Source: Liolophura sinensis
Taxonomy: Eukaryota > Mollusca > Polyplacophora > Chitonida > Chitonidae
Assembly: GCF_032854445.1 (NCBI RefSeq)
Contig: NC_088295.1
Span: 9,056,501 to 9,120,500 of the forward strand
Direction of reading: 5' to 3'
DNA length: 64,000 bases
In this document: positions 46,001 through 59,734 of the stretch, one piece after another
Layout of the letters: each line of letters starts with the position of its first letter
Numbering within the stretch: the first letter of the stretch is position 1
Translations under genes and position numbers: made by a program
The notes under the pieces: model-generated
The model's database searches: none
The model's input: the letters and a program-made list of their open reading frames with translations, nothing else
What the model was told of the DNA's origin: nothing

Positions 46001-47050
46001 ATCCCTGTTAAATGCTGACAACCCCCTTACCTAACTTAAGATAAAGTGCTTGGAAAAATGACACCAAGCACTAAATAACGGCATCCTGGTTTACCAAAGA
46101 TTTCTCTTGGTCTTGCATCTATAATTTATTTACTTTGGGATCAGTAGAATGTTCTCTTTGGTTTGTAGAATTCCAAAATCTCCCAGTCTCGCAGGTAGAA
46201 TAGATTTACTAGATTATTTGTGTACTGTTGTTTTGGTTTGAATTGAAGTACGGGAATTGGCTTGTTGGTTTTTCGCGTCAAATCATTATTACAAATCTAA
46301 TCTTCACGTCGCTCCATGTAGCTGTTCAGGCTTTGTTTTGCAGGTTGGCAACAGCACGGCTCGTATTAGTTCCAGATATGTTATATCTGGAGGAATTTCC
46401 ACGTGCAGGTGGAGACGACTAGTTTAAACGATTCTGACCAGTAGATGATGTGTTGGTCCCTCGATGATAGAATCTGTCACGATGTATTACGCGGCGTTCT
46501 CATTAGGCAAGGCTCTGAGGTCAGGCATACGCTCAGAACCGATTTTAATCAGTCTGTGTGTGTACAGAATGTACTCCGTAACGCTGAGCTACGGTAAAGG
46601 ACAAAGGCGTCTAACAGTCGTACTATAAAAAGTAATGATTGTTGTGCACAGAAACAAAACCGCCTGCTGGAACTGCCGGCCAAAAGATTAACTTAACCAT
46701 TCCTTTTTTAGCCATCGAATACTGAAGCATGTATACATGTGGCTTTTGTATTCATGTGAGAATTTAAAATTCCTTTAGCAGTTTGCAAACGATGGTAAAT
46801 GTTTAGATGAATATCCTAGGAAATATTGTACATTTTTATACGTGAACTTAGGAATGGAATTCTAATATCGTGGTGATAGTTGAACAGGATGCTAATTAAA
46901 TGGATGCTGGCAATGAATATATCGATTAGAGATGTGTTACAAAAGATAATACATCAACCTAATTTTAGTACAAAATCTAGAGGACGATTTGACAAAGAAC
47001 TTAATTAAAAATGATGCTTTCCCCATTAATTGAATATAAAGAAACTGTCA
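43063..47050. other. Gene-poor stretch
   Basis: It contains a 14-bp A run near 43941, a perfect CRE octamer at 45171-45178 and the 15-bp minisatellite at 45811-45918. No coding exon or SINE was recognised in the remainder. Confidence 0.5.
45811..45918. repeat. 15-bp minisatellite, seven copies
   Basis: CAGTGCTGTATGAAA repeats with period exactly 15. Being five codons long, it makes a minus-strand frame with a repeating YSTV-type pentapeptide. That frame is a by-product of the repeat. Confidence 0.95.
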
Positions 47051-47306
47051 TTATTTATTTATTTATTTGATTGGTGATTAATGCCGTACTCAGGAATATT
47101 TCACTTCTACGACAGTGGGCAGCATTATGGTGGGAGGAAACCGGGCAGAGCCCGGGGGGAACCCACGACCATCCGCAGGTTGCTGGCAGACCTTTCCACC
47201 TACGGCCGGAGAGGAAGCCAGCATGGTCTGGACTTGAACTCTCAGCAACCACATTGGTGAGAGGCCCCTGGGTGATTACGCTGCGCTAGCGCGCTAACCA
47301 ACTGAG
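47051..47306 (-). repeat. SINE-A, full length, minus strand
   Basis: On the minus strand: CTCAGTTGGTTAGCGCGC head, B-box GAGTTCAAGTCCAG, AACCTGCGGATGGTCGTGGG, CTCTGCCCGGTTTCCTCCCA, AAGTGAAATATTCCTGAGTA and an AAATAAATAAATAATG tail. It is one of the most intact copies. ATTATTT occurs at both edges as a possible target duplication. Confidence 0.92.
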
Positions 47307-50300
47307 GTAATTATTTAATACAATATATTCAAACATGATTTACTACATATACTGCACTAAGTCATGTAGAAACACGCCAAGCACTTCTGCTCATTTTCTT
47401 TCCAACAGTAAAATTTCCTGCATGGCAAGGAATAGACAGTTTACTTTTAAATAAGTGTAATAAGAGGTATCAATGAGGAAGAAATGTGCAATACGTTAAT
47501 AAATGTGATGCCCTTGTTTTCTTGAACGTAGGCTGATAAAGAACAATCTTGATAGCTTCTGTCTTACTGGTAAAGACAACACAAGTTTGACTAAGCTCAT
47601 ATCAAAACATTGTGTCTGCAAGATAAGGGTGATTTTTACTCATAACAAGATAAGTTTAAAGCCTCCTTTAGAAAGTCATCGGGGCAAACCCTGTGTGAGT
47701 GGGTTATTGCCCATGGGCTGGAACTCTCTGGTGCTCCGGGAATTTCAAAGGTGTTCGACTGACCACATCAGGCAGCTATGTCCAACTATGTAATCTGTCG
47801 CATAGTTTGCAAGCAACAAACAGAATGTTTTATATGAAATTCTTAGGATATCTTTTAATATGACAGAATTACACAAAGTGCCCTGTAGTATTAATTTGGT
47901 ATGACACGTATTATTAGATAGTGCGTCATATTATAGGTGAACTCTAGACATTTCTCAGCTAATCCTCTTATGTTGTAAAATACCAAGCTGTCAACATATA
48001 TGACATTAGTAATAGTGTCAGGCACGATTAATCCTCTTATTCATATATGTGCTGTAGTGCCAATGTCCATTGTATAACGTGATGATTATGGTCAACAAAG
48101 AGTTCCTTTAATGAATTGTCCCTAGGTATATAAAAGCTTTGCAGAATTTTCTTAAAAATCAATTTTAAGGGACAACACCAGCTGAACAATTGTACATATT
48201 CGTGATTGTTTCTCCGCTTTTTGTTATTTTAGATCTACCAAACACAGTTGATGCTAGGCAGTAGCGTAACTTTAAAGTTATTCAGTCTTAATTCCTGTGG
48301 TGATAATTAACCTGTATTTTTCTAAGAACGGCAAATTTTAATGTAAGCTTCGGGATATATCTGCGAATGACGAGATTTAAAAACATCTGACCGGAACCGG
48401 ATCTTTCTGTATCCATGGTTAATTGAGAGTTGCTATTGTTCCGAGTATGAATTGTGAGTAGACTCGTGATTTTACAGTGCCTGCAACCAATTCCTGATCT
48501 ATAAGACCAAATCTTCTCTCGGTTGTCAAACCCGACATTCTTGAAATTTTAACATCTAGAAAATTTTAATTTCATTCAGCATACAACAGTCAGACGGAAA
48601 ATATATGTCACTTCTAACCAAGTATTTTTTTAAAAACTAGTCACGAAATCAGGCAAAGTCTCGAGGAATGAAAAAATCTCGAGGTCAGACAAAGTATTGG
48701 GGCCAGAAAAAATCTTTTGGTCATAACAAATTTCAAGATCGAAAATCATTTAGCGGTCAAAACAGTCTCCAAGTTGGGAAACTCCTAGACAGTGTCTGTT
48801 GATATTTAAAGTATATGCATAAAAGTCTCTTAAATGAATAATGAAGATTAATTAATTATCAGTTTAGGACAGATATGTCTACAAATTATGCAGCTAATAG
48901 ACTTCTTTGACTCGTGTCGCATTTTCAATCTCAACGGGCTAAACATGAGATAGAAGATCACCTATCACACCATTCTGTAGGCGTGTCCATCTGTTTGCAT
49001 TGATGAATGCATCTCTTTGACACAACTACGCAATTATCACGCTTATACAGGGCAGTAATGAGAATGAAAAATGACAACACCTAATCCAAACTGTCAATTA
49101 GCATAGCGATATTCGAGATCCAGGCATCACCGGCGGCTGAATATCGATAGAAAAAACACTTTTCACGACGCGCCAAAAGCTTTCGGTGTTTGGCGCCAGA
49201 AACTAATCAAACTGCAGCTTTGATCACGCTGTTATTGTGATTTTTCCGACGAACTGTTGTAGCAACGTTCAATACTTGACAAAGGAATTAATTTCGACAA
49301 TTCCTCTGAAATACTTCATATGCATGCCAGTATAATATGACACGCGGTAATATATAACAGGCACAACAGCTACCTTGACTTGATTTGCTAACACCCATTT
49401 ATCTGCAACTATTCGATTCGAGATTAAGTTACTGCCTTCACCCAAAATTATGATAAACGAGATACAACAAATAGCAGCGATAAACAAATTGATTTGTGTT
49501 GCTGTATTCACCATTGTGTCAGTTTCTGACGGTGTAGCACATCCAGATTAAAAGTGGATGAATTACCGCCCAATGTTTATTTTTGGACATGCATAATGAA
49601 CTCATCTGTTTGAAATATTTCATGACCAATTGCTATAAAATGTTATGCTGGCAGAGGCTATCTTAATCCAGTGAACTTCACAATATCGTACTATATAAAA
49701 ATCTACGGTCTAAGCTGACAGAAGGGAGTGATATTAAATAACCGTTATTCACTATGTATGGGGGTGAGGTATAAGGGACAGTAGAGAAAAACTGCATTAA
49801 TTAACATTAATTCGGAATGACAGTACACGAATATACTGCTACCTAAGATTTGATCTGATCCATTGGGCAAGATTAATAAAGCTGCAACTGGTGTCTAAAG
49901 TCGTAACTGTGACTATGTCTATAACTTTTTGTTTTAATCAAACAATGTATATTTGGCTGACCTGGTATAACCGTTAACTGATGCTTAACTTTAAAGACAT
50001 TTTTATCACATCTTAAATTGAAGGAATTTCGAATGGGTCTGCATATTTGTTACAATAATGCAGATTTTATTCAAAATATAAAATACATAAATATGTGTTC
50101 GAGTAAAATTGCGAAGAAACTCCCAATATATGCAAACATCTCTGCCGTGAGAAAGATCTGAAACACTTTGATTTTGTCTTCCTTCCACTATCATAAAATG
50201 ATAAATTTACCACTGCGTCACCCATCTTGTGTGAGGAATAAGCAAGCAATAAAGTCACAAACTACTCTTCATAGTGGTCGGTGGCTGGATAGTTTCCTGT

Positions 50301-50918
50301 TGTTGAGTGGTAAGTGTAGCAGCACATAGGAGAAGCAGGCTATTATCTCTATCGGCATTTTCCTGCCTGCAACTGTTGGATAGGTCAAGGTAATTCACTG
50401 TCATCAGGAGCGAAAAATAACCTGTATTTGGCATTATCGAGAGGTGGGAAAATCTGTACTTTGTTGGTGGACAATAACACTGTAGAACAATAGCAGGGAT
50501 CGATGGGCCGACATTTTAGCCCGGGTCTCATATTAAGAGCTATATTGCTGAGGGCCAGTCATTAGCTACCAGTGCGCTGATGAGGAGAGCTTCCATGCAA
50601 TGACGAACACAAGGAACTCTTCCAGAAAGTAAATACATTTCATATGGGAACTATCACCAGAATATTGATTATAGCGCCGAACTAATCGAGCACCCTTGTG
50701 CCTTTATTCTCTAACCCCAGGGTTTTCAAGTATCCACTACTCTGATTTAATTTTCCTGTCGCCCACTGATTTCTACCAATGCGCGACTACTCCTCACGAT
50801 CACCATGCATTACCATTAATCATTTGTCTAAAATCACCCACCGCAATACGAAGACACACTTACCATAGAATGCAACCTTCGGTCCATTGTAATTTTTCAG
50901 TTTATTGACCCTAATACA

Positions 50919-50920
<2 letters not shown>
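47307..50920. other. Gene-poor stretch
   Basis: Around 48650-48785 there is a very degenerate repeat of about 20 bp (AAAATCTCGAGGTC, AAGTATTGGGGCC, AAATCTTTTGGTC). Apart from that no gene, SINE or structured element was recognised. Confidence 0.45.

Positions 50921-51010
<90 letters not shown>
50921..51010. repeat. (AT)n microsatellite, about 44 dinucleotides
   Basis: This is an uninterrupted TA/AT run of about 89 bp. Confidence 0.98.
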
Positions 51011-51014
<4 letters not shown>

Positions 51015-51847
51015 AATACATGCTTTTTCTGGAGAGAACGTCTTATACGGAGATAATCATTATTTGAGCACAAGCGTTATTTCCTAAAAAAAGGCTGTAT
51101 TTACAACCAAACCATTGTTGAGAGATAAGCAGGAGGATTCCACTAAGTCGTTTCTGACTTTAAAAACATTGAAATACGATTATAAAGCTTATTTTTCGGC
51201 TTTTTTAAAGTATAAAGCTTAAGTAATTAAAATTTTGTCGATCTCATTAGTACTCACTTAAGACAAAAGTGTCGAAATTTCTTCTGGCAGAATCAAATAC
51301 TGTGCATTGTAAAGAAGTCTTAAATTTTGACTTAAGTGAGAAATGGTTTTGTGGAATCGGCCCCAGTGCAGTTTGCAGAGACTTTCTCGTTGTTTTGCCG
51401 TAAGCTTTGCTTTTATAATCCCTCAAAGATATTCGTATATTGATATCGTATATCGTTTTCTAGTCGTATGTGAAACCACTGAAACAGTTCCCTGACTAAT
51501 AATAATAATGTAATGTAATAATATTCACATACAATAAAATTTCTCATCAGTCAGATCATGCCAGGTGATCTCCCTGTATTTAAAGCCATACTGGATCCAG
51601 GAGAGCCGCATCATTTCATATTGTACGGTAACAAAGGGAGGTAAATTTATACGCTAAAAACATTGGTAGGTCTCTGCTGTGTTTATCGTTAGCTCTCGGC
51701 GTTTCTGTAAACATTGACGTGGAATTGTTGACTGGGGAATAAATTTGATGAGTTCGCAACAAATTCCGCACAATACTAAGGACCAAATGCGATTTAGAAG
51801 CATACAAGGGCATTGCCTCACGAGAACAGGGCGATAGAAAGATTTTC

Positions 51848-51945
51848 CTTCTGACCAGTTGAGAGCGCCTCAGATTGGTATACGAACCCGCAAATACAAG
51901 GACTTAAGACGTACCAATATCCCACTGAGCTACCCGGCAGACCGT
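51848..51945 (-). repeat. tRNA-like SINE head or tRNA pseudogene
   Basis: On the minus strand: GCCGGGTAGCTCAGTGGGAT (a tRNA-type 5' end and A-box), then GCGGGTTCGTATACC (B-box-like). The 3' side cannot pair with the GCCGGGT stem and the T-arm does not close, so it is not a functional tRNA. Confidence 0.45.
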
Positions 51946-51983
51946 ACGACGTTCTCTTTTTAGATGGCTTTAAAACTTTGTTG

Positions 51984-52140
51984 TGACGTCAATCTTTTGT
52001 CTAACCGATCATAAGAATGTTATATATGAAGGGTCCATTCGTTTCTGATCAATGTGACATTTATTTTCTCACAGTTTCGTTCTTCGCCTTCATTTCAAAC
52101 ACACCAAGTGTTTCCAGTTTGAAGAAAGGCAGTGACGTCA
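51984..52140. promoter_or_regulatory. Pair of perfect CRE octamers
   Basis: TGACGTCA occurs at 51984-51991 and again at 52133-52140. This palindrome is bound by CREB/ATF bZIP factors in animals. No adjacent gene is identified. Confidence 0.35.
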
Positions 52141-53554
52141 TCAATTCTCTTAAGCACAAATATGAAGGTCAAGAGAGTTTGTACTAAGGTGAACGGGTGG
52201 GTCTAATTTGTGGCAATCTGATTGCGAACATTTTGAATATCTCGAGGTTTGGTTATGTCAATGTGACAGAAATTGTATAATCTACTATCAAACTTCCCCG
52301 GATCATATGTAAACTTCAATCAATTCAGATTTACCTTCCTGCATAACTAATCATATACCGAGTCACTGTCCACAATCTTACATATCCAGGGTGTGATCAT
52401 GTAGTAATTTATATAGAGTAAGTACAACCGACTGGACCCCCCATTGGTTAAAAGCGCTAACGGTGTTGCACTAAAACTTCATATAACATTGTCATGAAAG
52501 CTCAACCATGCTACGTATTATTTTCCACTATGTAAATAGTACAAAATAGGATTCAATGACTGCTAATTGTGATGTAACGTTTTCTTATTATTTGTTTTAA
52601 ATGACACCGTGCGATTCTTGAAAAAGAATCGATACTTGTTACATTACTACAAACACGTTTATATAGGAGAAACAACTCGCAACAACTTTGCGCCTTGACG
52701 ATTTATTTTTCAAGAATCAACTGTTACTCGTCGTTCCTTCAATACATAATGTACAAAACACTTAACCTAATAATACAGAGCTTATCAAGATTGTTATTCA
52801 CAAATGTTTTAAAGTAGAACCGCACGGCCACTATAACATAAATTCAGAAAATAAGTCAACGTACATTAGGAATATTCTCACAATATACAGGTTAGTTTAA
52901 AAGAGGCTATGGTTATATTTTGATTTTTGGTGAAAGTCAGTATAGATTATCAAACTTGATGGAATACTGAATAAAATCGGACTGAAAATGTCGTGAGGTC
53001 TATGACAACATGCAACACTCAACAAGAAGACAGAAAAGATTATCGTTGAATCCAGGGAGACTTTTTGTCACAGACTATGCACATAACCGTATACGATGTC
53101 ATTACTTTTTCCAAAGGCTAATAGGTCTGTTCCATGACGAAGATTTTGTGCCGGTCTGAAACGCCTACGAGGTATTTTAGAACATCTCACTAAACTGGAT
53201 ATCAGAACTTGCGTCGCTCGAACGGTAATTTAGGTCGGGAGTCGGGACCCATCAGAATTTTACTGTGGATATCGAATCCAAGATGAAAGAGATAGTCTAA
53301 AACCATCAACAAGCGAACAGTAAAACCAAATTCCTTCCGCTCAGAGAAGATAAAGTAGTCTCCAGCAGTCTGATACATGCATTTACGAGACTACATTATT
53401 CATGCAGCCTTCAGCAATTTGGACAGATTTCTAACCGGAGTTTGGCTTTCCAAAATTTGATCCATCGTTTCCATCTTTCATGAAAGTAGTGTTTCTGGAT
53501 TTCAAACTTCGCTGGTCAGTGTTTTGTTTATTATATACATGAACACACTTGAAG

Positions 53555-53770
53555 CATTGGCTCACAGCGAGTGTCAGACCCTTGACTGATTGGGTCGCGG
53601 GCTCAAATCCAGCTCTCACTGATTCGGTTGCGGCTTGAAATCAGATGTTTTGTCAGATACCTGGTGAAATGCAGTGGTTTTGTACGGGCACGTACACTTC
53701 TTCTTGTTCTTCCACATTTAGATTTGAGTTAATAAATAAACAAATAGATAAATACAAAAATACATACATA
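53555..53770 (+). repeat. tRNA-derived SINE, plus strand, different body
   Basis: A B-box GCGGGCTCAAATCC is followed by CAGCTCTCACTGATTCGGTT, TACCTGGTGAAATGCAGTGG and an AATAAATAAACAAATAG tail. The body differs from SINE-A and SINE-B, so it probably represents another family. Confidence 0.6.
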
Positions 53771-55409
53771 AATGGCTTTATATGTTCATAGTTTTATCTG
53801 AACAATATGAAATATAAAATGAATTATAGGTCAACAGACTCAGGGGTATATTAACAAAAGTTTAACAACAAATGTGGTGTTGCTGCATGAAATGTAATCT
53901 GTATCTCAATATGCAGAAAACCAATATGTTTAACTTTTAAACAGTTGAGACACAATATATATTTCATGAAATTAAGGATTTAAAATTTTAGTAAGGCCGA
54001 AACGACAATATTCAAACCTGGACTACTGACCAAGAGAGATATGTGGGGAAGGTGGTGAGAGAGAGAATATTAATATCAACGATTATTGTCGAAATGAAGC
54101 TCAGCAAAATGAATAGAGCAACAGTGCGACACATTTATTGTTTTATAATTCTTTGCCTTTATTTCTTCATTAAGATACAGGAGTATGCTGTTGATTTAAT
54201 CACTCGCTGATCAGCACTGGTTTACTGCGGTTTACAGCCCACTGGACACTTTTGCTTGAAGGCTGGTTTTTCCGGATGGCAGAACTCCAGACATCACTGG
54301 CATGCCGGCTGGTTAACGAAGAACAGACGCAATCCCATGACGTGCGGCTTCCAACAAATAAAATTACTCCACACTGGCGACATTTCCCTTGATGCACATA
54401 AAGACTTACTGGTGTCTGATTTCCCCTCCGATTTGTAGTCGGTATTTGTACAGATATGATAATAAAAAAATTTGATTTTCCAGCCAGTTATGATTTGACC
54501 ACCACTGAAGCATAGCAGAGCAGCAAACCAAAGAAATCCAACCAGCTGTGAGCTTATTACTGTAATCTACCTGAAGTTTAACCACTCGCAAACCTAAAGT
54601 CTGCCGGTAAAATGTGACGGCTATTCACTTAATATACAATACTCGTATTCGAAGAATTATAGTCATACAGTTTAAAATTTGTCAAGGAAACCTGGTTGAA
54701 GCTAAGTCTCGATATGCCGACCACCTTCATGTTAAAACGTGACATACCTCGCACATACCAAGTAAAAAGTTCAAATACCGAGCCAGGGTGTTGCAAATCA
54801 AACAGTAACGTTTTTAAACAACGACTGGCTAATTATTTCTTACGTGATACCTTGATTTCATCATTACTTAACTTACTGAATTTTTTACTCAAAATGTATG
54901 AGAACCAAGAATACTACGAACAGAAAGAAACCTTATTGCTGCTTGGACAAATTATTGAATTTAGTGAAATATCTTCCCATGCAGGAATCGGTACGGAGTA
55001 GTGTCCCTTGCTTTCTCGAACATACCCTATACTGCTTCATAGTCAATAACGACTTTCTCGGCATTGCTCGTTATCCCATAATTATTCACATGCCTAAATG
55101 CAGTTTGTGGATCCAACTATCATGTTTTATCTTTTTAAAACCTGAAACAGTTCCACATCTATTCTGTATATAAATGTTGTATACATGTAGCTGACTACAT
55201 GACGTCACTGATCCAAAAATGATATGGATAATATTTCGTACATGTATTCTAGGAAGACTTGTATTATAGCGGCAAAGATAAGACACCGATTGCCTTGTTC
55301 AGGTGAAGTGTTCCCATAGGAGAAAGAATAAAGGTTAAGGCATTGTTCAGCATGGTTGGTCTGTTATAGTTTGTTGATAAGTTTTACCCAAGAATGATGT
55401 TGAGAAAAC

Positions 55410-55700
55410 AAAAACAACGTCGTACTCAACAATTTTTCAGTCATATGACGACGAAGGAGTCCTTAGAGTGCATGTAATGTGCCTCCTTGTTGCAGGACGG
55501 ATTTCCACCATTCTTTTATCTAGTGCTGCTTCACTGAGACGACTTACCGAAGGCAAATAAGGCGCACCTCTGGAGCCATTATACTGATACGGGTCAATCA
55601 GTCGTCGCACTTTCCCTTAATGCTGAACAAGCGAGGAAGCTACAACAACTTCTTCTTTTTTAAAGTCTTACGTATGACCTGACCCTGAATTGACCTTGCA
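55410..55700 (-). repeat. SINE-B copy, degenerate, minus strand
   Basis: It keeps GTCGTACTCAACAATTTTTC, CATATGACGACGAAGGAGTC, CATTATACTGATACGGGTCA and GCGAGGAAGCTACAACAA in family order. The head end near 55690 is poorly preserved. Confidence 0.75.
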
Positions 55701-55859
55701 TCTCACATGAGAGTAATGTACGAATTTTCACGTAAATGTCTCTTATATTGAAGCACGGCTTATTATCCTGAAATCTTTTGACAATTAATATTTATCACCA
55801 GACAAAATCCTCTGGAGGGACATCGGCTTGATTATAAAAATAACTTTTCGGGGATATTG

Positions 55860-55992
55860 TATTTATTTATTTAAATAAATTTTTATTAGTGTTTTACGCC
55901 GTACCCAAGAATATTTCACTTATACGACGGCGGCCAGCATTATGGTTGGAGGAATCCGAGCACAGCCTGGGGAAACCTACGACCATCCTCAT
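55860..55992 (-). repeat. SINE-A fragment, minus strand
   Basis: On the minus strand: CCACCGTAATG-like core read as CCAACCATAATGCTGGCCGC, then CGTCGTATAAGTGAAATATT, CTTGGGTACGGCGTAAAACA and an AAATAAATAAAT tail. The tRNA head is absent. Confidence 0.85.
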
Positions 55993-56216
55993 CCTTTACT
56001 TGGTACAGATTTCCCAGAGAAATACTTCACTACTGGAAGGAATGATTATTTATTTAGCTATTATTTCACAAATGGTATTTAGATTTTTGCCCTAATAATG
56101 AACATGATGTTTTTACAAGGGTGGTCAGGCAGAGTCCAAGGGAACCACCTCGTAGTGCCAAATGTCAGCAAGCACTGAGCCAACGGATCTGCTTTCCATT
56201 ATTTATCATTTAAATT

Positions 56217-56570
56217 ATTTATTTACTTATCTGACTGTTGTTTTACGCCAGTACTCATTTAAATTTTAGAACCCCTCATATCAGAACGGACTTGCTCATG
56301 CTGATATTTAGTTCCATGAAAGTGGGGTTTTATGCATGAAGAAAAAGTTTGGTTCACGAGTGTCCATTGGCAATGATGTCAGTGCACAGATGCTTGTACA
56401 GAGTATATCACGGCTTTGTATCTGTATGCTACATTGATGTATACATCTGAAGAAAAGTACGATCTTTTGAATATCTGATTGGTGTCTTTTACATGTTTGG
56501 TTGGTGTTTTACGCCGTGCTCAGTAATATTTCAAAAATATAATGTCGGTCAGATTTACGGGTTGAAGATT
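56217..56570 (-). repeat. Two short SINE-A tail fragments
   Basis: Segments at about 56217-56260 (TTTACTTATCTGACTGTTGT, TTTTACGCCAGTACTCA) and 56490-56570 (GTTTGGTTGGTGTTTTACGC, CGTGCTCAGTAATATTTC) are both the reversed 3' end of SINE-A. Sequence between them is unassigned. Confidence 0.6.
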
Positions 56571-59500
56571 GGATTTAAAGCGTTATTCACTATGCACTTG
56601 GACTCGCCTAACCAGAGAGGACGCTGCTGAGATTTCCTCCGACAATATCCAATATTGATTACTGCACATCCCAAACGGAAGCTTGGTTTTCCGCCCCACA
56701 CGTCTCATCGCTGCCAGATTTCAGTGGACCATAAATGTTCTGTGCTATCACAGGGGACATTTTGGTGTTGTGTAACTTTAAAGTTTCATGGAATATTTGT
56801 CAGATTCTTCGCTGTGGATATGTGAAGCAGAGATGACTGGACTGACGTATGTTTATGCTGTACAGCATTTAACCAACCCTGAACTGGAGGCAGGATACGT
56901 CTAAAAATGTAAGTGCATCAACAACTCGTTGTATTCTCCCTCTCCAAATATAGGTATACAAAAGCAGAGGAAAGGAGATTTAATTATGTTTTCACTAAGA
57001 TTACTTATACTCCAAGTGTTGCATCATCAAAGATTTTCTTTCGACACACGATCTCCAAATGTTCCTATGGCCCCTTCACAGGTATAACCCCCGTCTGTTA
57101 GTTACGTCACGCGCGCGGCAATGGCGGGCCGGAAGTCACGCTGTTCATTCTGCAGGGCTAGTTATTATTCATACATGTCATATATTGATTTAGTTTAATT
57201 GTTATGTATTCAGGAATACCGGTGTATTCTATCTTAGTTCAAGCTCATTATACAATCACGTAATGATTTACGTCTACTTTAATTCTCTATGGAAATTAAG
57301 TTATGTTCTAGTTTTTTCAACAGCACACATTAATTCACCGAGTTATAGCTGACTTTTATGAGATAATTAGAAAGAGCTCGTACCCGAATTCTACGCAACG
57401 CCATCAAGCATTTGCAAGACTTTGATCCAAATGTTACGCAATTACAATTAGCAAGCTAATCTTTGAAGGCTCATTCATCCCATCAATCGTGATTAATTAG
57501 AAACTATACATATATTTGATGATAATTTCGTAACATAGCCTGTTCATTACGTGCTTTGCTGCTTAAACCATACTGCTTCTATTATTATTTGGTTACATCT
57601 AAACTGTGCTTACTCTCAGTATGACCAGCGCTATGCTGTCCAAATGGGGTACATTCTCTCCACAAAGTAAATTGCGCCAAAGCTCTGTCGTTCCTTGTTC
57701 ATTTCTGAATTCATTTATTAGTTGTAATCACGCATTGGAGGCGAACATTTGTCAGTCTGGCTTTGGCCCGAGACTTCTTTTCTAACCATTTCAACTCATT
57801 CAATCAGGGTTTTACTCCACGTAGTGCATTAATTTGCTGAAATCCAAGCAAAAAGTGACTGGTAAACTAAGTATCGGTATTTAAGTGGAACGCAACATGT
57901 TACCGTCTCCGTGGGGTAATCTTCCCCGTACAATGGCTATTCATGGGCCTATGACTACAACGTTACCAATTGGTCCACAAATTGTCACCACACAACGAGG
58001 AATAAACAACACATCACACAAGTTAGATCCTAATTATTTTAGACTGAAATCGCTCCCCGCTAGCCGGAAAATGATTGGTAATGCTGTTATATGATGTCCA
58101 GTCCGTAAACATCAGTGCAGGGCAAGGAATTATGTTGTCCAACGAAAATACTATGGACATAACCCCCTGTAGATTTTGAAGCACTTTTTCTAACTTAGGA
58201 ATTGATATGTTTTGCACGAATGCGCAGTGACTATAACTTAAAATGATCATTTGGAATGTGACGGATGACGTATGACTGGTGGGGCAAAGTGGTCAAATCC
58301 CGGAGCGATGCATACACCACGGCGCTCCTTACAGAGACAGCTGAAAGGGGATATTGGTGAAGTATTGGGGGTTTTAATGGTACTTATGTTGTCTGTAGGG
58401 GATCGAATGTGCGGTGCATTGAATATGGGGCCATGCAAACTCCCAGTTGCAAACTACTTAGCTTAATAAGCAGCAGGCGAGTCACAGGTGGCCAATTCGT
58501 CAGGACATGGATTTCCCGCAAATCCATACTTCTGGTGATGTAAACTTTTCAGTTTGGTCTAGTAAATCCAAGACGACAGTTTTCGTGACGAATCTGTGAG
58601 TGGAACTTGTGTTACGTACCAGTATTAGATTTTAACTTCATTACTTCCGATTTCTTAGTTGTAATGAACAAGTAGAGAAGTGCAGAGAAACAGAGGTTTT
58701 CGCGGGCACAAACTATAGTAGGAGGATGAGTTCAAACTTCTGTGTTGCTTGGTCGAAAACAAACAAATATTTATTCATCTGATTAATGGGTTGCGCCGCA
58801 CTCAAGATTAAGATAGCAATAAACATCCACTACGATATGATTGGCGCAAGATTGCATATTCTGTTCACCTAATACAGAGAATGAATTTGGAAACAAAGAA
58901 ATCAAATCAGTATACTGATGCTTGTTTACAAACCTGAATTGGGAATAAACATATTATTGATAGCCAAAGTAAAGCTTTCTTTTCCCAGTATGCATGCTCA
59001 GTGACTGGGCTAAGATATGCAAACGGGCATTTATCTCCACAATATATGCGGGACTTATCTAAGGCTTGTAATGTAAGGCTCTACACTGAGTCACCCTGAT
59101 ACATGCGCAATATTTACAAATGATGATTCACTTCCGGAGAAACGAGTGAGAAGTGTGTGCGTTGTTTTTAAAACAAGGGAGAATCGATTAATATTTCCCA
59201 TGTACTAAAACTGTTTTCAAGTAACCTATCAAATATACAGGATTGACTTTGGCTTCATGTGGGACATCGATTTCTGTGGGAGGAAAGATTTAAGCTAAGT
59301 TGAAATCGAGCTATTCCATTTGTACATCACCCATGGGACATTAAATCTGTAAAACTGTAACTACGGCGCAAGTCGGTTTTCCTATTTAAGCTGTCCATCA
59401 GGTGTCAATTCTGATCCGAGCATCATAAGTCTGAGATACATATCTAAACTCGTGGCCGCGTATGACCTACAGACCAGAAAAACAAAATCAGCAAAATTTG

Positions 59501-59734
59501 CCTTTCCGATAGTTTAGGCCGGTGGGAGCCTGCTCGGCTTGCGCATTACAGAAATGTGTTGTATGAGATTCAGACCTGATTGCATGGAATGTCAAATTCG
59601 GTCAGTGTGTCGCTTGCTGAATCAGTACCGATAAGACAGAATGATACATGTACTTTCTGTAAGAATTGAAATGGTGTTGAAGACGAATTGGTTAGTATTG
59701 AAGAATTAGTATCGAAGTATTGAAGACGTGTTGG
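56571..59734. other. Gene-poor stretch
   Basis: A small SINE-A tail remnant lies at 58768-58806. Between 57885 and 58466 frames are open on both strands (for example MLPSPWGNLPRTMAIHGPMT on plus) with no recognised product or splice sites; this may be an eroded repeat. Nothing else was recognised. Confidence 0.45.

Larger units (their letters stand above)
51011..55409. other. Gene-poor stretch with scattered CRE octamers
   Basis: It contains a tRNA-like fragment (51848-51945), two CRE octamers 149 bp apart (51984, 52133), another at 55200 and a SINE at 53555-53770. No coding exon was recognised. Open frames at 54200-54438 and 54696-55173 have no supporting features. Confidence 0.45.

Noticed and set aside
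50905-51087. Plus-strand frame with repeated Ile-Tyr
   Set aside because: Translation of an (AT)n microsatellite.
57885-58466. Several frames of 60-75 codons on both strands
   Set aside because: No splice sites, no recognised domain and both strands are open; more likely an eroded repeat than a gene.
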